Source of the DNA: JALYXV01 sp963791545
GTDB lineage: Bacteria > Actinomycetota > Acidimicrobiia > Acidimicrobiales > Palsa-688
Reading direction: 5' to 3'
DNA length: 64,000 bases
Assembly: GCA_963791545.1 (NCBI GenBank)
Contig: CAWBSR010000015.1
Coordinates: 248,001-312,000 of the forward strand
Of the stretch, positions 15,155 to 24,792 are shown piece after piece. A model generated the notes under the pieces. The model was not told the DNA's origin. It worked only from the letters and a program-made list of their open reading frames with translations, and ran no database searches. The first letter of the stretch is position 1. Each line of letters begins with the position of its first letter. Position numbers and translations under genes: made by a program.

Positions 15155-15945
15155 GCGACGAACGCGGCGATGGCCTCGGCGGTTGCGTCCGGGGCGCTCA
15201 AGTTGGGGCAGTGTCCGGTCGCGTCGAGCAGCACCATCCGGGCGTTCGGCATTGCGTTGGCCACGTACTCCCCGACGGCGATCGGTGCGATCACGTCGTT
15301 GGTGCACTGAAGAACCAGCGTGGGCACGGCGACGCTGGGGAGGTCGGCGCGGTTGTCCGACAGGAACGTCACCCGGGCGAACTGCCGTGCGATGGCCGGA
15401 TCGGCGCGGCAGAAGCTCTCGGTGAGCTCCCGACCGAGCTCGGGCCGGCCTTCGTTGCCCATGATGACTGGAGCCATGGCACTGGACCAGCCGAGGTAGT
15501 TGCTGTCGAGCGAGTCGAACAGTTCGCTGATGTCGCTCTCGCTGAAGCCGCCGAGGTAGCCCTCGTCGTTGATATACCGCGGCGATGGTCCGACGAGGAC
15601 AAGCTTCGCGAACCGCTGGGGGTCCTGGGCGGCTGCGAGCACCCCGATCATGGCTGAGACGGAGTGACCGATGAACAAGACATCGTCGAGGTCGAGGTCC
15701 CGGCAAATCGCCAACACATCGTCGGCGTACGCCTCTAGTGACACGTAGCGAGCAGGATCGAAGTCCGTGATATCGGAGTTGCCGCAGCCGATGTGGTCGA
15801 AGAGCACGACCTTGAACCGATCCGCGAACCGCGGCGCGACGTGGCGCCACATGTTCTGATCACATCCGAAGCCGTGCGCGAACAGCATCGGCTGGCCGTC
15901 CGGCGGTCCTGTCACGTTCACGTTGTGGCGATCAATGGCCCCCAT
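15151..15945 (-). CDS. rsbQ: RsbQ-type alpha/beta-hydrolase, positive regulator of RsbP
   Basis: About 264 residues from ATG 15945; Bacillus RsbQ has 269. It closely follows RsbQ throughout: FAHGFGCDQNMWRHVAPRF, FDHIGCGNSD, IGHSVSAMIGVLAA (nucleophile Ser), LQCTNDVIAP (Asp) and ATGHCPNLS (His), so the triad is intact. RsbQ belongs with the plant D14/KAI2 receptors; in Bacillus it handles a small hydrophobic molecule and is required for RsbP to act. A longer frame to 16188 exists, but its extra 81 residues have no homologous character. The gene is coupled to rsbP by a 4-bp overlap. Confidence 0.88.
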   Translation of the reverse strand: MGAIDRHNVNVTGPPDGQPMLFAHGFGCDQNMWRHVAPRFADRFKVVLFDHIGCGNSDITDFDPARYVSLEAYADDVLAICRDLDLDDVLFIGHSVSAMIGVLAAAQDPQRFAKLVLVGPSPRYINDEGYLGGFSESDISELFDSLDSNYLGWSSAMAPVIMGNEGRPELGRELTESFCRADPAIARQFARVTFLSDNRADLPSVAVPTLVLQCTNDVIAPIAVGEYVANAMPNARMVLLDATGHCPNLSAPDATAEAIAAFVA

Positions 15946-16489
15946 CTCGCGATAATACGCCCACCTCGACGGCGTTCCATCCCCGGTTGCGGAGATCAAC
16001 GCGGTCGATCGCGCGTCAGCGGGTGGGTCAGCGTGCGCCGCCGCATCGAATCGCTGGCGAACGCCGGTCGCACCAGCTCCGGGACGGCAGGAAGCTCCGC
16101 CGGTCTGGCACTGAGCGCGGCATCTGGGCCCGTAGCCAGCGCTCTGCGCATCGGTCCGAGCATCGAAGGCGTGACATCGTGGTGACAAGGGACCACCGCC
16201 GTGGGCACGTCCGACGGCAGGCCGAGCACTTTCGCAGCGTTCCCGTTTTCGTTCAAAAGGGGTCAGAGTCGCAGCGAGGGCTGTGAAACGAAGACCTCCT
16301 TCGCATCATGGATTCGCTCACGTAAGGAAGAACCAGCACCAGCGGATCGACCCCTACAATTTCCGACCCCTGCGTGTTCCTCTGCCCTCGCCCATATTGG
16401 ACACGGTTCCCGCGACTGTCTTATCTCCATGAGCGAGCAGGCCCCATCGGGTACGCCCCCACGACATTAAACGCTGAGGTGATACGTGC
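15946..16489. other. Gap without a convincing gene
   Basis: Upstream region of rsbQ. No exact GGGTAT/GTTT promoter was found for rsbQP, and no supported gene. Confidence 0.4.
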
Positions 16490-16747
16490 CTATTCGTGCG
16501 GTGGCAGGGGCTGCGGGTTCAAGCCGGCCAGAACTTCCGGGTTCAACGGGATCAGAAAGTCCGATTGCTTTCCTCCGACGATGATGATGGCGCGCTCGTC
16601 GGCGGTCGCGCTGCCGGCGCCCTGCGCGGCCAGACCGAGCACGGCCTCGAGAACCGCCTGCTCGGGGGGCGACATCGAGGCATGCATGGACTGCAGTTGC
16701 GACTGAACGCTGTCCACTGCCGCCAGGTCGAAACCGGGGTCGCTCAT
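16490..16747 (-). CDS. Small protein with C-terminal LNPQPLPP motif
   Basis: 85 residues: an acidic helical first half, then RAIIIVGGKQSDFLIPLNPE and the ending GLNPQPLPPHE. The LNPQPLPP tail recurs at the ends of many small bacterial proteins of unknown role (recalled, not searched). ATG at 16747 follows GAAAGGA at suitable distance; the frame also reaches 16780. No neighbours in the same operon. Confidence 0.6.
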   Translation of the reverse strand: MSDPGFDLAAVDSVQSQLQSMHASMSPPEQAVLEAVLGLAAQGAGSATADERAIIIVGGKQSDFLIPLNPEVLAGLNPQPLPPHE

Positions 16748-16841
16748 TGCCTGATCCTTTCGTGGGGTACACAGAATCATAGGCGGTGACGAGGGTTGGC
16801 TGGTGTCCCGTTGTGAAGAAGCTCGACGGGACAGACGGCGC

Positions 16842-17520
16842 TTACCTCAGGTTCCCGGTATCCAGCGCCAAACTCGCGCCGCCAACAAGCGCGGTCAAAG
16901 CACATTCGACAGACTTTGGTAGCCGGGTTAAACGCTTATTTCTGGAGTTGCACCCTAAGGTCCGCCGCGCCTTTCTCGCAATCGAAGGGTCGTTAAGGCC
17001 CGGAATTGGAAGTGGCTGTCCGGCCGCGACGCTACCGAACCCGGCCAAGCCGCCCGAGGCGGTAGCAGTCGAGACTCTCGGTGCGTCAATATCGTCCGAC
17101 GGAGTACCCGTTACCACCTTCGGCTCATTGACTTCACCGAGGCGAGGCAACGAGGTCCCCTTAGTTAGGGCCCGGTGCGTTCTCCCGGGAGAACCCCTCG
17201 AACCTGGCTGTGAGAGACGCGACCGGGCCGGGCGCGGCGCCGACAGGGGGCCCCGCACGCTGCACGGCAACGGAGAATCTCTGAGGTCTGCCGGGCGAGC
17301 AGTGAAACAGTGGCGCGATTGCCGATGGTCCGTTGGAGAAGGGCGATTTGATCGGAGGCTAGGGGTGCGACGTCCTCGACGACCCGATCGCCGACCATCG
17401 CCGCGATGGCTACGTCACCGACGCGGGGAACCGAAATGGGCGGTACTGCCGCTGGGGCTGCGGGTACCGACGCAATGTCCCCGCTACGGACAAACCCGAA
17501 CATGATCGAGCAGGACGTAA
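16842..17520 (-). pseudogene. Possible frameshifted gene with a QRTIGNR motif
   Basis: One minus-strand frame contains SDQIALLQRTIGNRATVSLL followed by ARQT. The LQR-x-GN-[RA]-x-V-x-x-LL-[AQ]RQ signature is typical of the N-terminus of actinobacterial proteins linked to DUF4157 and extracellular contractile injection systems. The frame then loses protein character near 17280, while the neighbouring frame continues with sequence such as EVNEPKVVTGTPSDDIDAPR and FGSVAAGQPLPIPGLNDPSI to 16842. A broken gene is the simplest reading. Start unclear (ATG near 17500). Confidence 0.4.
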
Positions 17521-17735
17521 GGTCCGAAGGCAAGGGCGCCGCGGGTATCACCTCAAAAGATCCCCTGAATCAGGGAGCTGGTGGTGTAGGTGGGCCACAG
17601 CCGGAAGCCGACGATGTTTTGTACGCGTGAACTTACGGTAATCCCGACGTTTGGCGGGCCGCTGGCGGGATGGGGTCGCGGTGTCCGAGGCCCCCGTCTT
17701 ACGGGAACCCCGGAGCCAACCGCGCCCTTTCTCAG

Positions 17736-17909
17736 TTACGCCTTATCGCCGCTCGCCTCGGGTGTCACCTTCTGATAGTTCTCCCCGGTCGCGGGATCAG
17801 GCCCTTCATGTTCACCGTGCTGGGTTCCCTCGTGGACCTTCTGGAATCGCTGCTCCAGCTCATCAGCCGAGGGTTCTGTCGTGTTTCCAAAGCCCTGCTC
17901 GGGAGTCAT
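17736..17909 (-). CDS. 57-residue acidic hydrophilic protein
   Basis: The protein (MTPEQGFGNTTEPSADELEQ...) is charged, lacks hydrophobic segments, and contains ADELEQRFQKVHEGTQHGEH and ATGENYQKVTPEASG. ATG at 17909 is fixed by AAGGAGGAG a few bases upstream. The frame is open further upstream to 18152 but without a ribosome site. A GGGTAT box lies 30 bases upstream. Its character matches the other small stress-like proteins of this region. Function unknown. Confidence 0.65.
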   Translation of the reverse strand: MTPEQGFGNTTEPSADELEQRFQKVHEGTQHGEHEGPDPATGENYQKVTPEASGDKA

Positions 17910-18651
17910 ATCTCCTCCTTGTATCCGCCTATTCTTGTTATACCCGCGCCGGCCGGAAGTTATGCCCAGGCTCAAGTTCACCAGGACCTCCCCCAGCACA
18001 GCCCGCAACCGCTCCGCCGCCGAGACCCGTACCCGGACTTGGGGGCCGTTCACCGGCTCGGACATGTCCAACGCGTAGCGTTCTTGACCCACTTGCGGAC
18101 CCGTGGAGAGCCTGGTCGACGGGTCGTCACCGGAGCTCGCCGCCCCCGCCAAAGCCGCTCCACTGGTGCGCGACCAGCTAATGCCACATGCTAAGCCCGT
18201 TCGACTTTGAAGCTATCCACGCTCGACAGGCTGAATCGGCGGCATGAGCTCGCCCGGCCCGAAAACCGGGGCCTCAGATATCCTCATAGGCCGGCTATCG
18301 ATGCGGGTGGTGTGTCACACCTGGCGTACGGGGCCTCTGCCGACGTCCAGCTTGTCCCAAACCAAACCCCTCCCTAATCAGGGAAGCTCACTGAGGCTTG
18401 AGCCGACGCGGCGTAACACGACGGACGGGACGGACGATTGAACGCTTGTGGAGGGCGCAAGAAGTAGGTGACTGAGCACCCGCTGGGCTGCGATTTTTCG
18501 ACGCGATGGCGTCGCCCGGGCGGGCGTTTCGGACAATCCCGTCGCTTCCGACGTAGCCAGCTAGGCCCAACTGCCTATGTTTACAACGTTACAACCATTC
18601 TGCGAGCCGTTACCTAAGCACAAATATAGGCCCTGACCTGACCCGTTTGTG
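17910..18651. other. Gap without a convincing gene
   Basis: No supported gene apart from the upstream extension of the 17736 frame. Region between the small-protein gene and tRNA-Ala. Confidence 0.4.
17940..17945 (-). promoter_or_regulatory. GGGTAT box (possible SigB/SigF-type -10)
   Basis: GGGTAT on the minus strand, 30 bases before the ATG at 17909. At the expected -35 distance there is only GCAT, not GTTT, so this is half a match. Confidence 0.3.
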
Positions 18652-18725
<74 letters not shown>

Positions 18726-18782
18726 GTTTGGATGTCCGTAGCGTAGCAAGCGCACGACCGGCGCCCTAGGCGGTTCGCCTCG

Positions 18783-20321
18783 ATGTTGGCCACCCGGTCG
18801 ACGCACAATGGCCAGGTGAGTTCGTTCGAACCGACCGATGGCTTGTGGGCGTCGCCGCGCCGCGCCCTCACCGTAGGTCTGGTGATGACCGTCACCATCA
18901 TCGCCTCCGAGGCGCTGTCAGTTGTGACCATCATGCCCGTCGTCGCCCGCGACCTCGGAGGGCTGCGACTCTACGGCTGGGTGTTCAGCGCCTTCATGCT
19001 GGCCAGCCTGGTCGGCATCGTGGCGGCCGGCCGCGAGGCCGATCGGCGGGGGCCGGCTCTGCCCTACCTGGCGGGACTCGTCCTGTTCAGCGCCGGCCTG
19101 GTGGTTGCGGGCACTGCGCCCAGCATGCCGATCCTCGTGGTCGGCCGGACCTTGCAGGGCCTCGGTGCGGGTGCCATCCCGGCGGTGGCCTACGTCGCCA
19201 TCGGCCGCAGCCTCCCCGAGCAGGTGCGCCCCAAGATGATGGCGGTCCTGTCCACCGCCTGGGTCCTGCCCGGCCTGTTCGGGCCCGCCATCAGCGCCGA
19301 GGTAGCCCGCCATTTCAGCTGGCGCTGGGTGTTCCTCGGTCTCCTGCCTCTCGTACTGGCGGCCGGGCCGGTGGCGCTGCCCGCCCTTCTGCGCCTCGGC
19401 CGGCCTGTCACCGGCCATCCCGATCGCCTCAGCAGTACCCTTGGCCGCCGAGGTCTCCTGGACACCAGCGCGCCCCGACGAGCGCCCGCCCAGGAGCACC
19501 GGTTGGTCGATGCCATCCGGACCGCCGCCGGGGCGGGCCTGGTGCTTACCGGCCTGGCCGCGGGCAACATATTGGTGTTGGCCGCCCTCGTCGCCCTCGG
19601 AGGGGCGGTGGCGCTGCCGGCCCTGCGCCGCACCCTGCCCGAGGGCACCCTCCTCGGCCGGCCCGGTCTCCCGGCCACCATCCTCAGCCGGGGTCTGCTC
19701 ACCTTCGCCTTTTTCGGCGCCGACGCCTTCATCACCCTGGCCATCACGACCGTGCGCCACCGCAGCACCTTCCTGGCCGGGATGGCGGTCACTATCGCCA
19801 CCTTGACCTGGACCGTCGGGGCCTGGACCCAGGCCCGGGTCAGCCTTCGCACCGAGGGACGACGTCTGGTACGCATCGGTCTAGGTCTCGTCCTCTTCGG
19901 CATCATCGGCACCGCATTGGCCCTGCGCCCCCCGCTTCCCGTGGCCATCGCCGTCGCCGCCTGGTCGGTCGCCGGGCTCGGGATCGGCCTCGCCTATGCA
20001 CCGCTGTCGCTGATGATGCTCCGGGAGTCGCCCGCCGGTCGCGAGGGATGGGCGTCGGCGTCGCTCAACGTGGTCGACGTGCTGGGAACCGCGCTCGGGG
20101 TGGGGTTCGGGGGCGCCGCGGTGGCGGTGGGTTCCAGCACCGGGTGGGCTTTGTCGACCGGTATCACGGTGGCGTTCTCGGTGGCCGCCGGGGGAGCCGG
20201 GCTCGGTCTCGTCGTGGCCCGGCGACTCCCGCTCCAGGGCATCTCTTCGGAGCGTCCGCTGGTTCGCCCCCCTGCGGCGGCAGCGCCCCGCGACCCCGCC
20301 AGGCGGTCGAATCGCTCCTGA
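18783..20321 (+). CDS. MFS transporter (EmrB/QacA-like)
   Basis: About 510 residues with a dozen or more hydrophobic helices. The motif A region (AAGREADRRGPALPY) and the fifth-helix motif LSTAWVLPGLFGPAISAEVA are those of drug:H+ antiporters. A hydrophilic loop around residues 210-240 divides the two halves. Substrate unknown. The start may be ATG 18783 or GTG 18816 (VSSFEPTDG); no clear ribosome site separates them. leuS follows 70 bases downstream under its own promoter. Confidence 0.85.
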   Translation: MLATRSTHNGQVSSFEPTDGLWASPRRALTVGLVMTVTIIASEALSVVTIMPVVARDLGGLRLYGWVFSAFMLASLVGIVAAGREADRRGPALPYLAGLVLFSAGLVVAGTAPSMPILVVGRTLQGLGAGAIPAVAYVAIGRSLPEQVRPKMMAVLSTAWVLPGLFGPAISAEVARHFSWRWVFLGLLPLVLAAGPVALPALLRLGRPVTGHPDRLSSTLGRRGLLDTSAPRRAPAQEHRLVDAIRTAAGAGLVLTGLAAGNILVLAALVALGGAVALPALRRTLPEGTLLGRPGLPATILSRGLLTFAFFGADAFITLAITTVRHRSTFLAGMAVTIATLTWTVGAWTQARVSLRTEGRRLVRIGLGLVLFGIIGTALALRPPLPVAIAVAAWSVAGLGIGLAYAPLSLMMLRESPAGREGWASASLNVVDVLGTALGVGFGGAAVAVGSSTGWALSTGITVAFSVAAGGAGLGLVVARRLPLQGISSERPLVRPPAAAAPRDPARRSNRS

Positions 20322-20391
20322 GCGCCTGCGCGGGGACCGCTGCGTTTTCCCACCTTGGTCGTCCCACCCCCTCGGTACGCTGGTCAGACTT

Positions 20392-22878
20392 ATGGAAGGC
20401 ACCCCCGGCACGTACGACCCTCCGGCCATCGAGGTCAAGTGGCAGGCCCGTTGGGCCGGGCAGGGCACCTACCAGATCGACAACGACGACCCCCGGCCGC
20501 CCCACTATGTGCTGTGCATGTACCCCTATCCGAGCGGCGCCGCCCACCAGGGGCACGTGCGCAACTACACCTTCGGCGACCTGCTGGTCCGCAAGGCGAC
20601 CATGCAAGGATTCGGGGTTCTTTCGCCGATCGGGTTCGATTCCTTCGGGCTGCCGGCCGAGAATGCCGCCATCCGCACCGGGACCCACCCCCGGGTGTTC
20701 ACCGACGCCCGCATCCAGGAGCTGACCGCGAGCCTGAGGCGGTTGGGGGCGGTGTACGACTGGCGCCGGGAGATCCGCAGCCACGACCCCGAGTACATCA
20801 AATGGAACCAGGTGATTTTCCAGCGCTTCCTGGAAGCGGGGCTGGCCTACCGCAAGAAGGCACCGGTCAACTGGTGCCCGGGCTGCCAGACGGTGCTCGC
20901 CAACGAGCAGGTCCGATCCGACGGCACCTGCGATCGCAGCGGGGACCTGGTGGTCAAGCGGGACCTGGAGCAGTGGTTCTTCCGGATCACGGCCTACGCC
21001 GACGAGCTGCTGGCGGCGCTGGACGACTTGGAATGGCCGGAGCGGGTCAAGACCATGCAGCGCAACTGGATCGGTCGCTCCGAGGGGGCCGAATTCGAGC
21101 TGCAGCTGGTCGACGCCGGGGTTGGTGAGGAGACCATCTCGGTGTACACCACCCGTCCCGACACCAGCTTCGGCATGACCTTTGTCGTGCTGGCGCCCGA
21201 GCACCCCTTGGTGGCCCAGCTCACCACGGCTGAGCACCGGGAGGAGGTCGACGCCTTCGTCGAGCGAGTGCGGGGCGAAACCGATATCGAGCGCCAATCC
21301 ACCGACGTCGATCTTCAGAAGCGAGGCGTCTTCACCGGTCGCTACGCCATCAACCCCTTCAACGGCGCTTCGGTGCCTATCTATCTGGCCGACTACGTCC
21401 TGATGACCTACGGGACAGGCGCCATCATGGCGGTGCCCGGCGAGGATCAGCGCGACTGGGATTTCGCAGTTGCGTACCACCTGCCGATCATCCGCACCGT
21501 GCAGCCGCCCTCCGACTGGACCGGTGAGGCCTATACCGGCGACGGCCCGGCCATCAACAGCGCCTGGCTGAATGGCATCTCCGATGTGCCCACCGCCAAG
21601 GCGGCCGCCATCGACTGGCTGGAGGCACAGGGTATCGGGCGCCGGAAGGTCAACTACCGGCTGCGGGATTGGCTGGTCAGCCGGCAGCGGTTCTGGGGTT
21701 GCCCGATCCCGGTCGTGTACTGCCCGACCCACGGGATCGTTCCCGTGCCGGCATCGGAGCTGCCGGTCCTGGCTCCCGACGATGTCGAGTTCCGGCCGAC
21801 AGGCGAGTCGCCGCTGCGCTACCACCCCGGCTTCTTGAACACCACCTGCCCGATCTGCGGCGGCCCCGCCGAACGCGAAACCGACACTATGGACACCTTC
21901 GTGGACTCGTCGTGGTACTTCCTGCGGTTCTGCGACCCTTGGGCGCCCGGCGCCCCGTTCAGTGAGGAGGCGGTCCGCCGCTGGATGCCCGTCGACCAAT
22001 ACATCGGCGGCATCGAGCACGCCATCTTGCACCTGCTGTACGCCCGTTTCTACACCCGGGCGCTGGCCGACCTGGCGATGGCCCCCGCCGATTTGCGGGA
22101 GCCGTTCCAGCGATTGTTCACCCAGGGGATGATTCGCATGGGCGGCTCCAAGATGTCCAAGTCCAAAGGCAACCTGATCGCGCCGTCGAAGTACTACGAC
22201 ACGGTGGGGGCCGACTCGCTGCGGTTGTTCCACCTTTTCGTGGGGCCGCCCAACGAGGACTTCGACTGGACCGACCAGACCGACGAGGTCATCGAGGGAT
22301 GTCACCGGTTCCTCAGTCGGGTGTGGCGGCTGGCCAACGGCACCGCCGACCGGGTGCATGTCGTTGACCGCGAGCGCCTGGCGGTCGACTTCGAGGTGGA
22401 AAAAGGGGTCCATCGGCTGGTCGACCGGGTCACGGGCGAATACGACCGGTGGTCATACAACACCGCAGTCGCCTCTTGCATGGAGTTCGTCAACGAGCTG
22501 TACCGCTACGTGCAGGCTCCTGAGGGGGCGTCGAATGCCACCCTGGCGTTCGCCGTCGACACGTTGTTGAAGTTGATGGCCCCGATGGTTCCCCACCTCA
22601 CCGCCGAACTGTGGGAGCTGCGCCATGGCGAGGGCACGACGGTCCACGTTCAGGAGTGGCCGGTGGCCGACCCCGAGCTGGTACGCGTGGAGACCGAGAC
22701 CCTGGTGGTCCAGGTCAACGGCAAGGTCCGCGACCGCTTGACGGTCCCGGCCACCATCGACGAGGAAGAGGCCGTCCGCGTCGCGGTGGCATCGCCCAAG
22801 GTGCAGGAACAATTGGCGGGCCGGCCCATCAAGCGGGTCATCGCCCGGCCGCCCAAGCTGGTCAACGTCGTCGTCTGA
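20392..22878 (+). CDS. leuS: Leucyl-tRNA synthetase
   Basis: 828 residues, normal length. It charges tRNA-Leu with leucine. The class I HIGH-type motif is HQGH in PSGAAHQGHVRNYT; the CP1 editing domain (VVLAPEHPLV; VPGEDQRDWDFAV) removes mischarged amino acids; the KMSKS loop is GGSKMSKSKGN; the anticodon-binding domain forms the C-terminus. ATG is at 20392. A -10-like TACGCT lies 10-15 bases upstream with TTGGTC before it, so the transcript may be leaderless. Confidence 0.97.
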   Translation: MEGTPGTYDPPAIEVKWQARWAGQGTYQIDNDDPRPPHYVLCMYPYPSGAAHQGHVRNYTFGDLLVRKATMQGFGVLSPIGFDSFGLPAENAAIRTGTHPRVFTDARIQELTASLRRLGAVYDWRREIRSHDPEYIKWNQVIFQRFLEAGLAYRKKAPVNWCPGCQTVLANEQVRSDGTCDRSGDLVVKRDLEQWFFRITAYADELLAALDDLEWPERVKTMQRNWIGRSEGAEFELQLVDAGVGEETISVYTTRPDTSFGMTFVVLAPEHPLVAQLTTAEHREEVDAFVERVRGETDIERQSTDVDLQKRGVFTGRYAINPFNGASVPIYLADYVLMTYGTGAIMAVPGEDQRDWDFAVAYHLPIIRTVQPPSDWTGEAYTGDGPAINSAWLNGISDVPTAKAAAIDWLEAQGIGRRKVNYRLRDWLVSRQRFWGCPIPVVYCPTHGIVPVPASELPVLAPDDVEFRPTGESPLRYHPGFLNTTCPICGGPAERETDTMDTFVDSSWYFLRFCDPWAPGAPFSEEAVRRWMPVDQYIGGIEHAILHLLYARFYTRALADLAMAPADLREPFQRLFTQGMIRMGGSKMSKSKGNLIAPSKYYDTVGADSLRLFHLFVGPPNEDFDWTDQTDEVIEGCHRFLSRVWRLANGTADRVHVVDRERLAVDFEVEKGVHRLVDRVTGEYDRWSYNTAVASCMEFVNELYRYVQAPEGASNATLAFAVDTLLKLMAPMVPHLTAELWELRHGEGTTVHVQEWPVADPELVRVETETLVVQVNGKVRDRLTVPATIDEEEAVRVAVASPKVQEQLAGRPIKRVIARPPKLVNVVV

Positions 22879-22949
22879 CGGTCTCGCACCAGCGACGGTC
22901 CGGCCCAGGGTCGCTGTAACCGACGTCCCACCTCGACAGTCGGACTGAC

Positions 22950-24611
22950 ATGAGTACTCACGCGCCCGCAACGCTGGCGGAGCGCATCGCGGCCGCCGCC
23001 CAACGCTCCGGCGCCATCACGTTCATCGACTCCGACCCCTCGGCATCGGTGCAGGTGTCGTGGTCACAGCTGCACACCGAAGCCCTCGCCATGGCCGCCG
23101 CCCTCCAGGCCCGCGGCGTGAAGCCCGGCGACCACGTGGCCCTGCTGGGCCCGACGTCGCGGGGGCTGGTGACCGCCATCCAGGCCACTTGGCTGGCCGG
23201 GGCCACCGTCGTGGTGCTGCCGCTGCCGATGCGGTTGGGCAGCTTCGACGAGTTCGTGACCCAGACCCAGGCCCGGATCGTGAGCGCCGACACCACCATC
23301 GTGGTGATGGACACCGACCTGGCCGCCTTCCTGGAACCGGCGCCCGGGGACCCGCCTCGCGTCTTGATTTCGGAGCTGACGAAGGGCGGCCGGGCCGACG
23401 ACTTCGTGGCCGCCCCGCTGGACCCGGACCGGCTGGCGATCGTGCAGTTCACCAGCGGTTCGACGGCCGAACCCAAGGGTGTGATGCTCAGCGACCGTCA
23501 CATCCTCGCCAACCTGGACGGGGTGATCGAGGCGGCTCGCTTCGATCCCGATGTTGACACGGTGGTGTCCTGGCTGCCCCTTTATCACGACATGGGACTG
23601 CTGGGCCTGCTCACCATTCCTATGATCACCGGCGCTCCGCTGGCCCTGGCCGGCCCTCAGGACTTCTTGTCCGCCCCGGCCCGCTGGGTCGAGTGGATGA
23701 GCCACTTTCACGGCACGGCCACTGCGGGCCCCAACTTCTCCTACGCCTTGGCCGCCCGGGCGCTGCGGCGGCTCACCGGCCTGGACCTCTCGTCGTGGCG
23801 GATCGCGCTCAACGGGGCCGAGCCGGTGGATCCGGCGACGGTCGAGGCGTTCTGTGCCCACGGGGCGGCCCATGGCCTCGCGCCGGGTGCCGCCTTCCCC
23901 GCCTTCGGGATGGCCGAGGTGACGATCGGCGCCACCTTCCCCGAGCCCGGCACCGGATTGCGCACCGACGTGGTCGACCGTCGGGTCCTGGAAGCCGACC
24001 GCTACGCCGCCCCGAGCCTCGAGGGGCCGGGCACCCGGGCCCTGGCATTGCTGGGCCGGCCTATCGGGGATCTCGAAATCCGCATCTGCGACCCGGTTCA
24101 GGGCACCCCCATGATCGAGCGCGAGGTCGGGGAGCTCCAGATCCGGGGCAGCTCGGTGACCAGCGGGTACTACAAGCATCCCGTCGCCACCGCCGCCGCC
24201 TTCGACGGGGAGTGGCTGAAAACCGGCGACCTGGGCTACCTGGTCGACGGCGAACTGGTCGTGTGCGGGCGGCTCAAGGACGTGATCATCGTCGGCGGCC
24301 GCAACGTGTTCCCCGAGGACGTAGAACGGGCCGCGGCCTCAGTCGAAGGGGTGCGGGCCGGCAACGTCATCGCCTTCGGAGTGGAGGGCCGCCGGGGACG
24401 CGAGGCGGTCATCGTGGTGGCCGAAACCCGGTCCGGGGATCCGCAGCCGATCCGCAAGGCGGTCGTGGCCCGGGTTCTCGACGCCGTGGGTCTGCCGCCC
24501 GAGGAGGTGGTGCTCGTGCCGCCCGGGAGCCTGCCCAAGACATCGTCGGGCAAGTTGCAACGGGCGCTGTGCCGGTCCCGCTATCTGGAGTCGGCGCTCA
24601 CCCCGGTATAG
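22950..24611 (+). CDS. Fatty-acyl-AMP ligase / AMP-binding enzyme
   Basis: 553 residues, adenylate-forming family. Visible motifs: P-loop FTSGSTAEPKGVML, LPLYHDMGLLG (characteristic of fatty-acyl-AMP ligases), FGMAEVTIGATF, GDLGYLVDGELVVCGR and the C-terminal lysine loop PKTSSGKLQR. Such enzymes activate fatty acids as acyl adenylates, often for polyketide or lipid synthesis; no acyl carrier or PKS gene is nearby. The ATG follows a short gap after leuS. Whether the product is acyl-AMP or acyl-CoA cannot be settled here. Confidence 0.88.
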   Translation: MSTHAPATLAERIAAAAQRSGAITFIDSDPSASVQVSWSQLHTEALAMAAALQARGVKPGDHVALLGPTSRGLVTAIQATWLAGATVVVLPLPMRLGSFDEFVTQTQARIVSADTTIVVMDTDLAAFLEPAPGDPPRVLISELTKGGRADDFVAAPLDPDRLAIVQFTSGSTAEPKGVMLSDRHILANLDGVIEAARFDPDVDTVVSWLPLYHDMGLLGLLTIPMITGAPLALAGPQDFLSAPARWVEWMSHFHGTATAGPNFSYALAARALRRLTGLDLSSWRIALNGAEPVDPATVEAFCAHGAAHGLAPGAAFPAFGMAEVTIGATFPEPGTGLRTDVVDRRVLEADRYAAPSLEGPGTRALALLGRPIGDLEIRICDPVQGTPMIEREVGELQIRGSSVTSGYYKHPVATAAAFDGEWLKTGDLGYLVDGELVVCGRLKDVIIVGGRNVFPEDVERAAASVEGVRAGNVIAFGVEGRRGREAVIVVAETRSGDPQPIRKAVVARVLDAVGLPPEEVVLVPPGSLPKTSSGKLQRALCRSRYLESALTPV

Positions 24612-24792
24612 ACCGCCCCGGAATAGCCGCCCCGGATAGACCGTCCCGGTAGACCGCAGAGGTCGGTGGACAGCGGTCCCCATGCAAGGCTGGGCCCGCA
24701 TCGGGGCCGCCGACAATGCAACGTCCCCAGCCGCGTCGGCAACACCAGTGCCGCCTGATTCTAGCCGGCGCGGGTCCCGCCGCCCGTCCCCA

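Noticed and set aside
13952..15850. One 632-codon protein covering rsbP and most of rsbQ in a single frame
   Set aside because: The first 230 residues are an Arg/His-rich shadow of the hydrolase; rsbP starts at GTG 15154 with a 4-bp overlap.
17406..17630. Plus-strand 74-residue hydrophilic frame
   Set aside because: No ribosome site; the minus strand carries the recognisable QRTIGNR motif in the same place.
20322..20391. T-box or other leader riboswitch before leuS
   Set aside because: Only 70 bases separate the genes; a promoter-like TACGCT lies close to the ATG, leaving no room for a leader.
20164..22413. A 749-codon open frame opposite leuS
   Set aside because: leuS on the plus strand has every conserved motif; the antisense frame has shadow composition (His/Gly/Val runs) and no domain.
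24612..24792. Short TAGACCG-like repeats after the acyl-AMP ligase
   Set aside because: Imperfect and few; no structure or gene beyond simple sequence similarity.
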